A DNA stretch of 64,000 nucleotides. It comes from GCA-2731375 sp964344935. Lineage in GTDB: Bacteria; Pseudomonadota; Alphaproteobacteria; GCA-2731375. Made by a program: the position numbers and the translations under genes. The notes under the pieces were generated by a model. It saw only the letters and a program-made list of their open reading frames with translations, was not told where the DNA came from and searched no databases. The stretch is from NCBI GenBank assembly GCA_964344935.1, contig CAYFPL010000003.1, positions 62,001 through 126,000 of the forward strand. Reading direction: 5' to 3'. This document shows positions 24,101 through 33,992 of the stretch, in pieces; position 1 is the stretch's first letter, and the number at the start of each line of letters is the position of its first letter.

Positions 24101-25453
24101 CTATTGTACACCATAGGCCAGCATGGCGTCGGCAATCTTGACGAAGCCGGCTAGATTGGCGCCCATAAGATAGTCACAGCTGCCATCGACGCCCTTGCCT
24201 TCGCCATATTCGTAGCAGCTGTCATGGATCCCCTGCATTGTGTTCAACAATAGTTTTTGCAGTTCATCCTCGCTCCAGGATATGCGCGCCGAGTTCTGGC
24301 TCATCTCCATGCCGGAGACGGCGACGCCGCCGGCATTCGCCGCCTTGGAGGGGCCGTAGAGGATACCAGCCTCTTGGAAGGCCTCGATACCGGCCACGAC
24401 GGTCGGCATGTTGGCGCCTTCCGAGACCCCCTTGCAGCCGTTCTTGACCAGCATTTTGGCCTCGTCCTCGTCGATCTCATTTTGGGTGGCGCAGGGCAAG
24501 GCATAATCACAAGGCACTGCCCAAGGCCGCCCTTCGTGGTAGGTCGCGCCCGCGAAGTGGCCCGCATATTCTGAAATGCGGCCCCGGCGCACGTTCTTCA
24601 ATTCCTTGACCCACTCCAGCTTCTCTTCATCAATGCCTTCGGGGTCGTGAACGTAACCGCCCGAATCAGACAGGGTCACCACTTTGCCGCCCAGATGGTT
24701 GACCTTCTCTGCCGCGAAGGTGGCTACGTTACCGGATCCGGAGATCGAAACAGTGGAGCCGTCGAGTGAGCCGCCAACCCTTTCCAGCATGCATTGCAGA
24801 AAATAGACCGCGCCGTAGCCAGTTGCCTCTGTACGGATCAGCGAGCCACCGAACTCCAAGCCCTTGCCGGTCAGGACGCCCTCGAACTTGTTGGTCAGGC
24901 GTTTGTATTGGCCGAACATATAGCCGATCTCCCGGGCGCCGACGCCGATATCTCCGGCGGGGACGTCTGTATTGGGCCCGATATGGCGGCACAATTCGGT
25001 CATGAAGGATTGGCAAAAGCGCATCACTTCATTGTCGGACTTGCCCTTGGGATTGAAGTTGGCGCCGCCCTTGCCGCCGCCCATGGGCAGGCCGGTCAGG
25101 GAATTCTTGAACTGCTGCTCGAAACCGAGGAACTTTAAGACGCTTTCGTTGACGGTCGGGTGGAAGCGACAGCCCCCCTTGTAGGGGCCGATGGAGTTGT
25201 TGAACTGCACCCGCCAGCCGCGGTTAACCCGGATGTTGCCCTCATCGTCCTCCCAGCAGACACGGAAGGAAACCACCCGGTCGGGCTCTGTCATACGCTC
25301 GAGTATCTGCATTTGCCGATAGATTGGATTGGCATCGATATAGGGCAGTATGGTGCCCGCTACTTCCTGCACCGCCTGATGGAACTCCGGCTGTCCGGGG
25401 TTGCGTTTCATCACGCCGTCCATGAAATGCTCAAGGGTTACTATTTCTGACAT
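24101..25453 (-). CDS. gdhA: NADP-specific glutamate dehydrogenase
   Basis: About 450 residues, the usual size of the hexameric NADP-dependent enzyme. The active-site lysine lies in MGGGKGGANFNPKG, RFHPTVNESVLKFLGFEQ binds 2-oxoglutarate, and the nucleotide domain begins SGSGNVATFAAEK. It makes glutamate from ammonia and 2-oxoglutarate. The start at MSEIVTLEH (25453) is chosen over a longer frame because the upstream residues do not resemble the family. The gene has a terminator downstream and diverges from the PAS gene, so it probably has its own promoter. Confidence 0.93.
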   Translation of the reverse strand: MSEIVTLEHFMDGVMKRNPGQPEFHQAVQEVAGTILPYIDANPIYRQMQILERMTEPDRVVSFRVCWEDDEGNIRVNRGWRVQFNNSIGPYKGGCRFHPTVNESVLKFLGFEQQFKNSLTGLPMGGGKGGANFNPKGKSDNEVMRFCQSFMTELCRHIGPNTDVPAGDIGVGAREIGYMFGQYKRLTNKFEGVLTGKGLEFGGSLIRTEATGYGAVYFLQCMLERVGGSLDGSTVSISGSGNVATFAAEKVNHLGGKVVTLSDSGGYVHDPEGIDEEKLEWVKELKNVRRGRISEYAGHFAGATYHEGRPWAVPCDYALPCATQNEIDEDEAKMLVKNGCKGVSEGANMPTVVAGIEAFQEAGILYGPSKAANAGGVAVSGMEMSQNSARISWSEDELQKLLLNTMQGIHDSCYEYGEGKGVDGSCDYLMGANLAGFVKIADAMLAYGVQ

Positions 25454-25658
25454 CTTGTTGCGCCCCCATTTGGCTGGCCTAAGTTCACAGTCAGTTGGCC
25501 GCGCGGAATCCTGGCCCGCGGCTGAGTGTAATTGTGGCATAAAATGCTTTCGCGAGGTTAATGTTCTTTCGCCCTTTCTTTCTCTTCCCTACTATCGAAG
25601 TTCAAGTCGCTCACCTATATTTAGATATCAATAATGAACGATTGGGCGAGTTCGGCCG

Positions 25659-26189
25659 ATGTCGATGCCGCATGACAATGAATTCGTTGACGAAGTCTAT
25701 GCCGACGTCGAGCGGACGGACTGCTCGGACATCGATCCCAATTCCGAGATTATGCGTTTTTTTGAATATTGGCAGGCCATCACAGAGGCCGCTGGCAAGG
25801 CGCCTGGCCTGCCGGCACGCGCCGATATGGACCCGATCGACATTCCAACGGTCATCCCCTGGATGTTCCTGGTGGATGTGCTGCGCGAGGGAGGTGAACT
25901 GGATTTCCGCTTCCGCCTGATCGGCACGCGCAATGCCGAACTGGTGCGCCAGGACGCCACCGGCAAGCGGCTGGGCGAGGCTTTTCCTCTCTCCACGGCC
26001 GACTTGATGCGTCGGTCATACGAGGAGGTGGTGACCGCTGGCGAGCCCCGGTGCTGGCGCGCCTGGGTGCCGGATATCGGCTATTCCAATCGGCGCTGCT
26101 TTCGGGCCCTGTTTCCCTTCGCCGACGACGGCGTCACCGTGGACCTGATCGCCGGCCTGTTGATGCCCATCGACATAAAGCGCGCCTGA
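25659..26189 (+). CDS. PAS domain protein (PAS_5-type, alphaproteobacterial)
   Basis: 176 residues. The pattern MRFFEYWQAI, ADMDPIDIP..IPWMFLVDV, FRFRLIGTRNAEL and TGKRLGEAF is that of the short alphaproteobacterial PAS_5 proteins (PF07310-like). No output domain is attached, so it is a free sensor or ligand-binding protein. No function is assigned. The intergenic region before it is AT-rich and may hold promoters for it and gdhA. Confidence 0.8.
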   Translation: MSMPHDNEFVDEVYADVERTDCSDIDPNSEIMRFFEYWQAITEAAGKAPGLPARADMDPIDIPTVIPWMFLVDVLREGGELDFRFRLIGTRNAELVRQDATGKRLGEAFPLSTADLMRRSYEEVVTAGEPRCWRAWVPDIGYSNRRCFRALFPFADDGVTVDLIAGLLMPIDIKRA

Positions 26190-26234
26190 TAAGTCCGTCG
26201 GGGACCAGGCGGGCCAGCCATTAGATATAGGAGC

Positions 26235-27452
26235 ATGGCGACGGGGCGTCTGATTGTCCTGATGTGCGGCTTTCTGGGCCTGACCCTGTTGGGTATGCAC
26301 GCGGTGCCGGCGCTGCTTCCCCTGTTCGTGGAGATCTGGTCACTGAGCAACACCGAGGCCGGTTGGATCGCCGGCATCCCGTACCTGACCTATCTGATCG
26401 GGGTCTCCTTCGTCACTGTCACCGATCGTATCGATGCCCGGCGCATGCTAATCCTGGGTGCCGTGATCAATGTCATCGGATATGGTGGCATGGGTCTGGC
26501 GGAGGGTTTCTGGTCGGCCATGGCCTTTCGCACCTTGCAGGGCCTCGGTCTGGCCTGGACCTTCATGCCCGGCGTCAAGGCCATCGCGGATCGGGTGACG
26601 GGCGGCAACAAGGGCCGGGCGACTTCCGTTTATGTCTCCTCCTTCGCTGTCTGCTCCTCCTTCTCGCTGGTCATCGCGGCAGAAATCACAAAAGCCTTCG
26701 GCTGGGAATGGGCCTTTACCTTGCCTGCCATCTCCAATTTGTTGGCGGCGGCGCTGATCCTGTTCCTCTTGCCACCGGTGGTGCCGGCGGGCGCGGCGGG
26801 CCGGTTCAAACTGCTCCCTGATTTCCGGCCGGCGCTCAGAAACCGCACTGTGCTGGGCTATGTCATCGCCTCCTTCACCCATAACTTCGAACTGTTGGGC
26901 GTGCGCGCCTGGACCGTAACCTTCCTGACCTGGGCGGTGGCGGTGCGCGGCGATATTCCGGCCGATTTCAATGTTCCGCTGGTCGCTACACTGTTGATCC
27001 TGATTGGCGTGCCGACTTCTCTGGCAGGGGGCGAACTGGGCCACCGCATCGGTTATGCCCGGGCCGGATTTCTGGTCATGGCCGCCTCTGCCATCGCTGC
27101 CGCTTTGGTGGGATTTTCCGCCGCGTGGGCCTTATGGCTGCTAGTCGGATTGGTGCTGATGCACAATATTTTTGTGCTTGCAGATTCAGGGGTCCTCAAT
27201 GCCGGCGCCGTCAATGCCGCCGCCCCTGAGCAAGCCGGCAATACCGTCGCCGCCTTCGGCGCCGCGGCCGCCGCCGGCGGTCTCGTCGGCCCGGTGCTGT
27301 TCGGCGTCATCCTGGATGCCACCGGGGGCGGTCAGACGGCGGTCAGCTGGGGTTGGGCTTTCGCCGCCCTGGGCTTTACCGTGCTGGCGGGGGCCCTTGC
27401 CGTGCGCCTGCTGTCATGGCACAGCTCTTCCGAAGTCCCGGCGGGGCAATAG
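26235..27452 (+). CDS. MFS transporter
   Basis: 405 residues with twelve hydrophobic segments, first MCGFLGLTLLGMHAVPALLP, and loops typical of the major facilitator family (DRIDARRMLILG after helix 2). It is an inner-membrane transporter. It is close to a dehydrogenase gene eight bases downstream, so the two may form a unit for uptake and conversion of an organic acid. The ligand is unknown. AGGAG before the ATG supports the start. Confidence 0.85.
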   Translation: MATGRLIVLMCGFLGLTLLGMHAVPALLPLFVEIWSLSNTEAGWIAGIPYLTYLIGVSFVTVTDRIDARRMLILGAVINVIGYGGMGLAEGFWSAMAFRTLQGLGLAWTFMPGVKAIADRVTGGNKGRATSVYVSSFAVCSSFSLVIAAEITKAFGWEWAFTLPAISNLLAAALILFLLPPVVPAGAAGRFKLLPDFRPALRNRTVLGYVIASFTHNFELLGVRAWTVTFLTWAVAVRGDIPADFNVPLVATLLILIGVPTSLAGGELGHRIGYARAGFLVMAASAIAAALVGFSAAWALWLLVGLVLMHNIFVLADSGVLNAGAVNAAAPEQAGNTVAAFGAAAAAGGLVGPVLFGVILDATGGGQTAVSWGWAFAALGFTVLAGALAVRLLSWHSSSEVPAGQ

Positions 27453-27460
27453 AGGTCGGC

Positions 27461-28519
27461 ATGAAGAAAATTGAGGTTTTGAGCATCCAGCGTATCAGTG
27501 CCGAGGAACGGGCCATGATCCAAGCCGTCCATGGTTCGGTCGAACTGGTGGACGCGGGCGGCTGGTTCGATGGCGAAATTCGCGAAACCTGGCCCGAGGA
27601 GACCTGCGAACGTTACCTGCATCCCGAGGCAAAGGGCCAGGGCAGCCGGGCGGAACGGGACCGCCTGTTGGCGGCGGCGGACGTGATCTTGGGCGGTTGG
27701 CCGTTTCCCTTGGATTTGCGTGCCAGGGCCGGGCGCCTGAAATGGTTTCACCAGCGTCCCGCTGGTGCCTCCAACCTGTTACGCGGTGATCTTTGGGGCA
27801 GCGACGTCATGGTGACGACCTCGCGCGGCCTGGGCAACACCCTGGCCATGGCCGAATACGCTCTGGCCGGGATCATGCATTTCGCCAAGGACCTGCCGCA
27901 GGCGGCCAGGGAGCGTCAGGCCGGCCGCTTCACCCGCCGCGCCTATCAACCCTTGTTGTTGGAAGGCAAAACCGCCGTCGTCGTGGGCGCGGGCGGCATT
28001 GGCCAGGAGGTGGGCCGCCTGTGCGGCGCCCTGGGCATGCATGTCATCGGCACCCGGCGCGCGCCCGACAGCGATGCACCCCTGCCACAGGGCTTCGCCG
28101 CACTGGGCGGCCCCGACGAACTTGATGCCATGTTGGGGCAGGCGGACGTGGTGGCGATTTGCTGTCAATGGACGCCCGAGACCGACAAGCTGTTCGATGC
28201 CCGCCGCTTTGCCTTGATGAAGCCGGGCGCCATCCTGGTTAACGTGGCCAGGGGCGAGATCATCGATGAAGCGGCCCTGGTCGATGCCCTGCAGCGGGAT
28301 CACCTGCGCGGTGTGATCCTGGACGTCTATGTGGGCGAGTTCGAAGCCTTGCCCCTGGCAGACCTATGGGCCGACGAGCGGGTCATGATTACGCCGCACA
28401 TTTCCGGCACTGCCGATCAGAACCGCCATGGCGCTATCGAGCTGTTCTGCGACAACCTGGCCGCCTATATCGCAGGCCAACCCCTGGTCAATGTCATCGA
28501 CTGGGAGCGTGGGTACTGA
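27461..28519 (+). CDS. D-isomer 2-hydroxyacid dehydrogenase
   Basis: About 352 residues from the ATG at 27461. The NAD domain has GAGGIGQEVGRLCGALGM. NVARGEIIDE supplies the catalytic arginine region and TPHISG the catalytic histidine, and a glutamate lies between them. It should reduce a 2-oxo acid or oxidise a D-2-hydroxy acid. The longer frame upstream overlaps the MFS gene and is rejected as the start. The gene follows the transporter gene directly. Confidence 0.88.
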   Translation: MKKIEVLSIQRISAEERAMIQAVHGSVELVDAGGWFDGEIRETWPEETCERYLHPEAKGQGSRAERDRLLAAADVILGGWPFPLDLRARAGRLKWFHQRPAGASNLLRGDLWGSDVMVTTSRGLGNTLAMAEYALAGIMHFAKDLPQAARERQAGRFTRRAYQPLLLEGKTAVVVGAGGIGQEVGRLCGALGMHVIGTRRAPDSDAPLPQGFAALGGPDELDAMLGQADVVAICCQWTPETDKLFDARRFALMKPGAILVNVARGEIIDEAALVDALQRDHLRGVILDVYVGEFEALPLADLWADERVMITPHISGTADQNRHGAIELFCDNLAAYIAGQPLVNVIDWERGY

Positions 28520-28543
28520 TGATTTTCTGATGGGAGCTTAGCT

Positions 28544-28933
28544 ATGAGCCAAGACACCGAAAGCGCCGCCGTGGCCGCCGTCCACGCCTTCCTCGACGCC
28601 TTCAACGCCCAGGACCACGAGGCCCTGGCGGCGAGCCTGAACTATCCCCATGTGCGCCTGGCCAATGGCGAATTCGTCGTCACCGAGACGGCGGATGAGT
28701 TCATCAAAAACCGCAAACGTCTTGAACCAGCGCTGGTCGCGGAAGGCTGGCACCACACCACCACCGCCGATATCAAAGTCATCCAAAGCGGCCCCGACAA
28801 GGTTCACATCACCCTGAAGAACGACCGCTGCCACGAGGACGGCACCGTCTATAACAGATTCGACACCCTATGGATCGCCACCCTGCAGGATGGCCATTGG
28901 GGGATCCAGTTCCGGTCCAGCTATCTGCGTTGA
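28544..28933 (+). CDS. NTF2-like small protein
   Basis: 129 residues: AVHAFLDAFNAQDHEALAAS, NYPHVRLANGEFVVTET and WGIQFRSSYLR fit an NTF2/SnoaL-like cone. The gene lies 24 bases after the dehydrogenase and has GGGAG before its ATG, so it may be in the same unit. No function is assigned. Confidence 0.8.
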   Translation: MSQDTESAAVAAVHAFLDAFNAQDHEALAASLNYPHVRLANGEFVVTETADEFIKNRKRLEPALVAEGWHHTTTADIKVIQSGPDKVHITLKNDRCHEDGTVYNRFDTLWIATLQDGHWGIQFRSSYLR

Positions 28934-29011
28934 GGAGCTGGTCGTGCTGCCATGGAACCGGACGGCGCAGGCAACGGGACCTTGTCTTACCTGAGTTTCG
29001 AGTAGACGGAG

Positions 29012-29908
29012 TTATGCGGTCACGTCCCGCCAATCCCCTTCGGCTTGCCAGCCCAGGGCATCGCGCGCGCGGCGGCTATCCAAAGCAGAGGCATAGGCAT
29101 CGCCTTCAAACAGGGTTGCGTCTCGGACGTCAGGCAGTTTCGTATAGACCTCCGCCAGGCGATCGAGTGTTTTGGGCCGGCCTATACCGTCGGAGGCGGC
29201 CAGGTTGAAAATATCGAACGGCTTCGCCCCATAGTCCAGAGCGGCCACGAAGCCCCGCGCCGCATCGCGGGATCGGACATAGGTCCGGGTTGCCGACAGC
29301 GCGCCATAGGGTTGGACATCGCCAGGACCGGCCTTGGGCGGCGGCCCGTCCGGGTCGGGCAGGGCCAGTTGGGCCAGGATTTCCGCTTCCTTTTCCGGGC
29401 GGACGACCAGTGTGGGGCGCAGACAGACCACAGACATGCCGCCCCGCTCGGCAAACTGCCGCCCCATGACCTCGATCAACTGTTTGCTCAGGCCATAGGC
29501 GCCGGCGGGGCGCAACGGATGTGCCTCGTCTATGGGCAGATAGTCCGGCGGGCGGCCGTAATCCAGGCCCAACGTTGCGGTGGAACTGGCCACCACCACA
29601 TTTTCGATACCGGTGGCCTCGGCTGCCTGGAAGACGTTCCAGGCGCCCTGTACATTGGTGCTGATGTAGCCTTGCTCGTCAGGCGCCTGGCCGTCGTCGT
29701 AGCCGGCCAGGTGGATCACCCCATCCTGCCCGGCAAAAGCCTTGGTCAAGGCCGGAAGATCGAGGATATCGGCGGCCAGGTAGGGCACGTCGGCTGTGGG
29801 TGCCGCGATATCCAGAGCGGTCGCCTCGTGGTTCTCTTCCAATGCCTTCATGACGTGCAGGCCAAGCCGGCCGCTGCCGCCCGTCACGATAATCTTCCGC
29901 CGTTTCAT
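29012..29908 (-). CDS. NAD-dependent epimerase/dehydratase (extended SDR)
   Basis: 298 residues. It starts KIIVTGGSGRLGLHVM (GxxGxxG NAD site). HLAGYDD follows, and the catalytic Tyr/Lys lie in AYGLSKQLIEV. It is an extended SDR of the sugar-nucleotide epimerase type, but such enzymes also act on small ketones. GGGAGAGG before the ATG supports the start. It diverges from the Rieske operon across about 106 bases, which is a natural place for shared control. Confidence 0.85.
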   Translation of the reverse strand: MKRRKIIVTGGSGRLGLHVMKALEENHEATALDIAAPTADVPYLAADILDLPALTKAFAGQDGVIHLAGYDDGQAPDEQGYISTNVQGAWNVFQAAEATGIENVVVASSTATLGLDYGRPPDYLPIDEAHPLRPAGAYGLSKQLIEVMGRQFAERGGMSVVCLRPTLVVRPEKEAEILAQLALPDPDGPPPKAGPGDVQPYGALSATRTYVRSRDAARGFVAALDYGAKPFDIFNLAASDGIGRPKTLDRLAEVYTKLPDVRDATLFEGDAYASALDSRRARDALGWQAEGDWRDVTA

Positions 29909-30014
29909 CTTGCCTCTCCCGCTGGATCAAGAACAGCTTACCAGCGCACGAGAACCTGGAAACCCATCCGCCATCCAAGCTAAACTCGCGCCACAAGAAT
30001 AGGGAGGCCGCACA

Positions 30015-31361
30015 ATGGCGGGAACGACGGGGTCCGGAAACGGATCGAACAACGGCTTTAATGTCGATGCCCTGGTGGAGCCCGATCGGGTGCACCGGGC
30101 CTGTTATGCGGACCAGGCGATTTTTGATCGGGAAATCCGCCAGATTTTTCACAAATCCTGGATCTATGTGGGCCATGAATCACAGGTGCCTAATTCCGGT
30201 GACTACGCCACCACAGTGATCGGCCACCAGCCGGTGATCATGGTCCGGGATCAGGCTGGCGCCATCCACGTGCTCTACAACCGTTGCCCCCACCGGGGTG
30301 CTACCATGTGCAGCCAGCGCGCGGGCAACGTGGGCGCGGCCTTTACCTGCAGCTACCATTCCTGGCAGTTCAAGCTGGATGGCAAAGTGCGCCACATCCC
30401 GATCCAGAATGGCTATGACGGCACCCGTTTCTCGCTGAATGACCCGGATGCCCATATGAAGCCGGTGGCCCGCATGGAAATCTATCGCGGCTTCGTCTTC
30501 GCCTCTCTGTCACCCGAAGGCCCGGATCTAAAATCTTGGCTCGGCACGGCCATCGCCGGCATCGACGATATGTGCGACCGGGCGCCGGAAGGAGAGGTGG
30601 AGGTGGTGCCCACTTGCTTCCGCATGATCCAGAAATCAAACTGGAAAATCTTCCTGGAGAACCAGCTCGACGCGGTACACCCCTCCATCACCCACACTTC
30701 AACCGGTTTGGCGGCGCAAAAGGTGGAGAAGGAGATGGAGGCGGAGACGGGCGAGGCCCCGCCCTTGTCCTATCACTACATCTCTGCCTTCGCCATGGAA
30801 CTGGACAAATGGGGCTCGTTGGACGTTGTCGGCCATCCCAACGGCCATTGCGTCCTGCAGGGCTATATGGGCCTGCGTCCGACAGACCCGGATACCCTGG
30901 AATACGAAGAGGTGATGCGGCAACACTATGGTCCCGAGCGGACCGAGGAGATCCTGGATGTCAACATCCACCACCTCCTGGTCTATCCCTGCCTCTCCAT
31001 CCAATCGCCCTTGCAGCAGCTGCGCGCCGTGCGGCCCCTGGCGCCGAACAAGACCCTGACGGAAATCTGGCATTTCCGTCTCAAGGGCGCGCCGGAGCCC
31101 ATCTATCGAAGGGCGCTGGACTATTTCTATCTGGTCAATTCACCCTCCACCATGATCAACGCCGACGATCTGCATAACTTCCGCAAATGCCAGGAAGGCC
31201 TGGAGAGCGAGGGCGGTGACTGGGTCAGTTTCCACCGCGATGCGGGCCGGGATATCGTCGAGGGCGGCATCGCCACCTCCAACATCGGCTTTTCCGAACT
31301 GCCCATGCGCAACCAGTTCGAGGCCTGGCGCGCCTACATGGCGGCGGAGGAGGGGGCATGA
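30015..31361 (+). CDS. Rieske aromatic ring-hydroxylating dioxygenase, alpha subunit
   Basis: 448 residues, the usual size of a large ring-hydroxylating subunit. The Rieske cluster ligands are C91 and H93 (CPHRG) and C112 and H115 (CSYHSW). The mononuclear iron site has H222 and H227 (DAVHPSITH), next to D219 which may bridge the two centres; a late DDLHNFRKCQ aspartate completes the triad. It should hydroxylate an aromatic or related substrate with O2. It needs a reductase, and no reductase or ferredoxin gene is seen nearby. AGGGAGG before the ATG is a strong ribosome site. It overlaps the beta subunit gene by four bases. Confidence 0.92.
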   Translation: MAGTTGSGNGSNNGFNVDALVEPDRVHRACYADQAIFDREIRQIFHKSWIYVGHESQVPNSGDYATTVIGHQPVIMVRDQAGAIHVLYNRCPHRGATMCSQRAGNVGAAFTCSYHSWQFKLDGKVRHIPIQNGYDGTRFSLNDPDAHMKPVARMEIYRGFVFASLSPEGPDLKSWLGTAIAGIDDMCDRAPEGEVEVVPTCFRMIQKSNWKIFLENQLDAVHPSITHTSTGLAAQKVEKEMEAETGEAPPLSYHYISAFAMELDKWGSLDVVGHPNGHCVLQGYMGLRPTDPDTLEYEEVMRQHYGPERTEEILDVNIHHLLVYPCLSIQSPLQQLRAVRPLAPNKTLTEIWHFRLKGAPEPIYRRALDYFYLVNSPSTMINADDLHNFRKCQEGLESEGGDWVSFHRDAGRDIVEGGIATSNIGFSELPMRNQFEAWRAYMAAEEGA

Positions 31362-31855
31362 GCGGCGCCGTCTCGCTGGAAACCCAGCACAAGGTGGAAC
31401 AGTTTCTCTACCGCCAGGCGGAAATCCTGGATGACCGCCTTTGGGACGATTGGTTGGCCCTGTTCACCGAGGATGGCCATTACTGGATGCCCGCCTCGCC
31501 CGAACAGACCGAGGGCGAAGGCCAGCCCAACATCTTCTACGAGGATCACTACCTGATGCGTGTGCGCATCGGGCGGGTCAACCATCCCAACGCCTGGTCG
31601 CAATATCCGCCCAACCGCACCAGCCACGTGGTCTCCAATGTGGTCATAGACTCGGAAGACGCGGGCTCCGGCGACCTTGTGGTGCGTTCCAAGTTTCATG
31701 TGGTGGAGTACCGCAACGACGAACAGCGCTACTTCGCCGGCAAATACCGCCACGAACTGGTCAACGGCCAGGACGGCTACCGCATCCGCCTGCAGCGGGT
31801 GGATATCGTCAACAACGAAGGCCCGTTCGACTATGTCCTGCAATATTGGATCTAG
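31358..31855 (+). CDS. Aromatic ring-hydroxylating dioxygenase, beta subunit
   Basis: 165 residues with the small-subunit pattern: FLYRQAEILDDRLWDDWLALFTEDGHYWMP at the start, and NRTSHVVSNVV with VVEYRNDEQRYFAGKYRHEL later. It is the structural partner of the alpha subunit in an alpha3beta3 enzyme and belongs to the NTF2-like fold. The ATGA overlap with the alpha gene indicates translational coupling. Confidence 0.92.
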   Translation: MSGAVSLETQHKVEQFLYRQAEILDDRLWDDWLALFTEDGHYWMPASPEQTEGEGQPNIFYEDHYLMRVRIGRVNHPNAWSQYPPNRTSHVVSNVVIDSEDAGSGDLVVRSKFHVVEYRNDEQRYFAGKYRHELVNGQDGYRIRLQRVDIVNNEGPFDYVLQYWI

Positions 31856-31858
31856 GAA

Positions 31859-32920
31859 ATGACCTTGAATCCGTCCGTCATCGAAGGCGCCTGTGCCTGG
31901 CTCGGCAGGGACCTGGAGGCCGATCCCCGCTGGCGTTTCGCCCTGAATGACGACGACATTGCGGAACTCCATGCCGCTCTTGCTTCGGTGCGAAAAAAAG
32001 GCCTGGGCTGGGATCAAATCACCAGGGCGGATTTCCCCTTGCCTGGATTGTCCCGCACCCTGGATGAAATGGCGGAGGAACTGGAAAACGGCTCCGGCCT
32101 GGCCAATCTCTCAGGCTTGCCCATTGACGAGTTCGGTGACGGCCTGCGTCACGTCTGGTACGGCATCGGTCTCAACATGGGCCAGCCGGTCTATCAGGAC
32201 TATAATGCCCAATTGATGCGGGACATCCAGGACGAGCGGGAGGATACGGACGCCAAGGAAGGCCATCAGTTGACCACCCGGGGGGGCAATTCATTCCAAT
32301 CCTCCAAGGCGCGTACACTCTCCAACGGCATCCTGCGCTTTCACACCGATCGCACCGACGTGGTGGCCCTATTATGCGTACGCCAGGCCAAGTCGGGCGG
32401 GGTCAGCCGCATCGCCTCCTCCGTGGCCGTGCACAACGCCATGCTGCAGCGCCGACCCGACCTCGCCGCTCTGTTGTATGAACCCCTGCACCGGGCCCGC
32501 CTGGGCGAGGAACGGGGTGGGGAGCTTTTGAGTTACGCCCTGCCGGTCTGGGGCCAGCGGGATGGCCGCTTTACGTCGCACTATTCCCGCACCTATGTGG
32601 AGGCGGCCCAGGAGATGCTGGACGTGCCCCGCATGGAAGCGCGCCATTGGGAGGCTCTGGACCTTTTGGCCGAGCTGGCCGATGAGCTCTGCATGGAAAT
32701 GACCATGCAACGGGGCGATATGCAGTTCATCAACAACCACGTGATCTATCATGCACGCACGCCGTACGAGGATCATCCCGATCAGGGTGGCGATCGGCGG
32801 CGCCTGCTGCACCGCCTCTGGCTGGCCATGCCCAACAGCAGGGCCCTCCCAGACGATCACGCGGTGCTGTGGCGCGATGTGGCGGCGGGCGCCGTCCGCG
32901 GCGGCATCGGCCAGGATTAG
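31859..32920 (+). CDS. TauD/TfdA-family Fe(II)/2OG dioxygenase
   Basis: 353 residues. The iron ligands are visible as FHTDRTD (His-x-Asp) and a distal histidine in NNHVIYHART. An RRLLHRLWLAM segment carries the arginine for 2-oxoglutarate. It is a hydroxylase of the TauD/TfdA superfamily and begins only four bases after the beta subunit gene. An Fe(II)/2OG enzyme within a Rieske dioxygenase operon is unusual. It could hydroxylate or cleave a product of the Rieske step, or a side chain of the same compound. The reaction is unknown. Confidence 0.87.
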   Translation: MTLNPSVIEGACAWLGRDLEADPRWRFALNDDDIAELHAALASVRKKGLGWDQITRADFPLPGLSRTLDEMAEELENGSGLANLSGLPIDEFGDGLRHVWYGIGLNMGQPVYQDYNAQLMRDIQDEREDTDAKEGHQLTTRGGNSFQSSKARTLSNGILRFHTDRTDVVALLCVRQAKSGGVSRIASSVAVHNAMLQRRPDLAALLYEPLHRARLGEERGGELLSYALPVWGQRDGRFTSHYSRTYVEAAQEMLDVPRMEARHWEALDLLAELADELCMEMTMQRGDMQFINNHVIYHARTPYEDHPDQGGDRRRLLHRLWLAMPNSRALPDDHAVLWRDVAAGAVRGGIGQD

Positions 32921-32942
32921 GGACTAGGGGGACGAGGACCTC

Positions 32943-33986
32943 ATGGCGGCGAATACAGGCCAGACCGGCCCGGATGATGCCTGGCTGGCCAAGCTGGAGG
33001 AGGAGGTCCTTGAACCCGAGATCCCCATCATCGATCCGCACCATCACCTGTGGCTGCGCAGCGGTTATGGCTATTTCATGCCGGAACTGGCGGCTGATCT
33101 GAACACCGGCCATAACATCGCCGCCACGGTCTATGCGGAATGCCATTCCATGTACCGCCAGGACGGACCGGAGTCTGAACGTTCCTTGGGCGAGAGCGAG
33201 TTCGTGCGCGGCCAGGCGGCCATGAGCGCCGGCGGTCAGTTCGGCGCGGCCCAGGCCTGCGCCGTGATGTTCGGTAACGTGGAGATGACCCTGGGCGCCG
33301 CGATCGAACCGCTGTTGGAAAAGCATATGGACGCCTCCGGTGGCCGGTTCCGCGGCGTACGCTATTCCACCGGCTGGGATCCGTCCGAGAAGATCCACAA
33401 CGTGGTGGCCGAGCCAGGCATGTTGGTCGACGACCGGGTCAAGGCGGCGGCGGGTGTGTTGGCGGCCAAGAACCTTTCCCTCGACAGTTGGCTCTACCAC
33501 CCGCAATTGGATGAAGTGGGGGAACTGGCCGATGCGGTGCCCGACCTGCGCATCATCCTCAATCATGTGGGCAGCCCTATTCTGGGCGGGCCGTACCGAG
33601 AGCGTCGGCAGGAGGTGTTCGCCCATTGGCAGGCCGGCATCCATCGGGTGGCCCAGCGGCCCAACGTTTATATCAAGCTCGGCGCCCTGCCCATCCGGAT
33701 GCCGGATTTCCAGGGCGATCGCAGCCTGCCGCCGGGATCAGAGGAAGTCGCGGCGGCCTGGCGGCCGTGGATCGAAACCTGCATCGAGGCCTTTGGCCCG
33801 GCGCGGTCTATGTTCGAATCCAATTTCCCGGTTCAGAAACGCTGGTGCAGTTATCAGGTCTGTTGGAACGCTTTCAAGCGCCTGGCGTCCGGTGCATCCG
33901 CCTCGGAGAAGGCCGCCCTCTTCGCCGGTGCCGCCGCGGAAGCCTACGACATAGCTATTCCCGAAATTATTTCGCAATCGGAATGA
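32943..33986 (+). CDS. Amidohydrolase family 2 protein (COG3618-like)
   Basis: 347 residues of a TIM-barrel metal hydrolase. IIDPHHHLW gives the HxH metal pair, RGVRYSTG and ILNHVGSP give further active-site residues, and MFESNFPV gives the terminal loop, which has Asn-Phe where many relatives have Asp-Trp. Relatives decarboxylate or hydrolyse lactones in aromatic degradation. It is the last gene of the Rieske/TauD unit and begins 22 bases after it, with GGGGGACGAGG as ribosome site. It stops six bases before the convergent VOC gene. Confidence 0.87.
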   Translation: MAANTGQTGPDDAWLAKLEEEVLEPEIPIIDPHHHLWLRSGYGYFMPELAADLNTGHNIAATVYAECHSMYRQDGPESERSLGESEFVRGQAAMSAGGQFGAAQACAVMFGNVEMTLGAAIEPLLEKHMDASGGRFRGVRYSTGWDPSEKIHNVVAEPGMLVDDRVKAAAGVLAAKNLSLDSWLYHPQLDEVGELADAVPDLRIILNHVGSPILGGPYRERRQEVFAHWQAGIHRVAQRPNVYIKLGALPIRMPDFQGDRSLPPGSEEVAAAWRPWIETCIEAFGPARSMFESNFPVQKRWCSYQVCWNAFKRLASGASASEKAALFAGAAAEAYDIAIPEIISQSE

Positions 33987-33992
33987 CCCAAT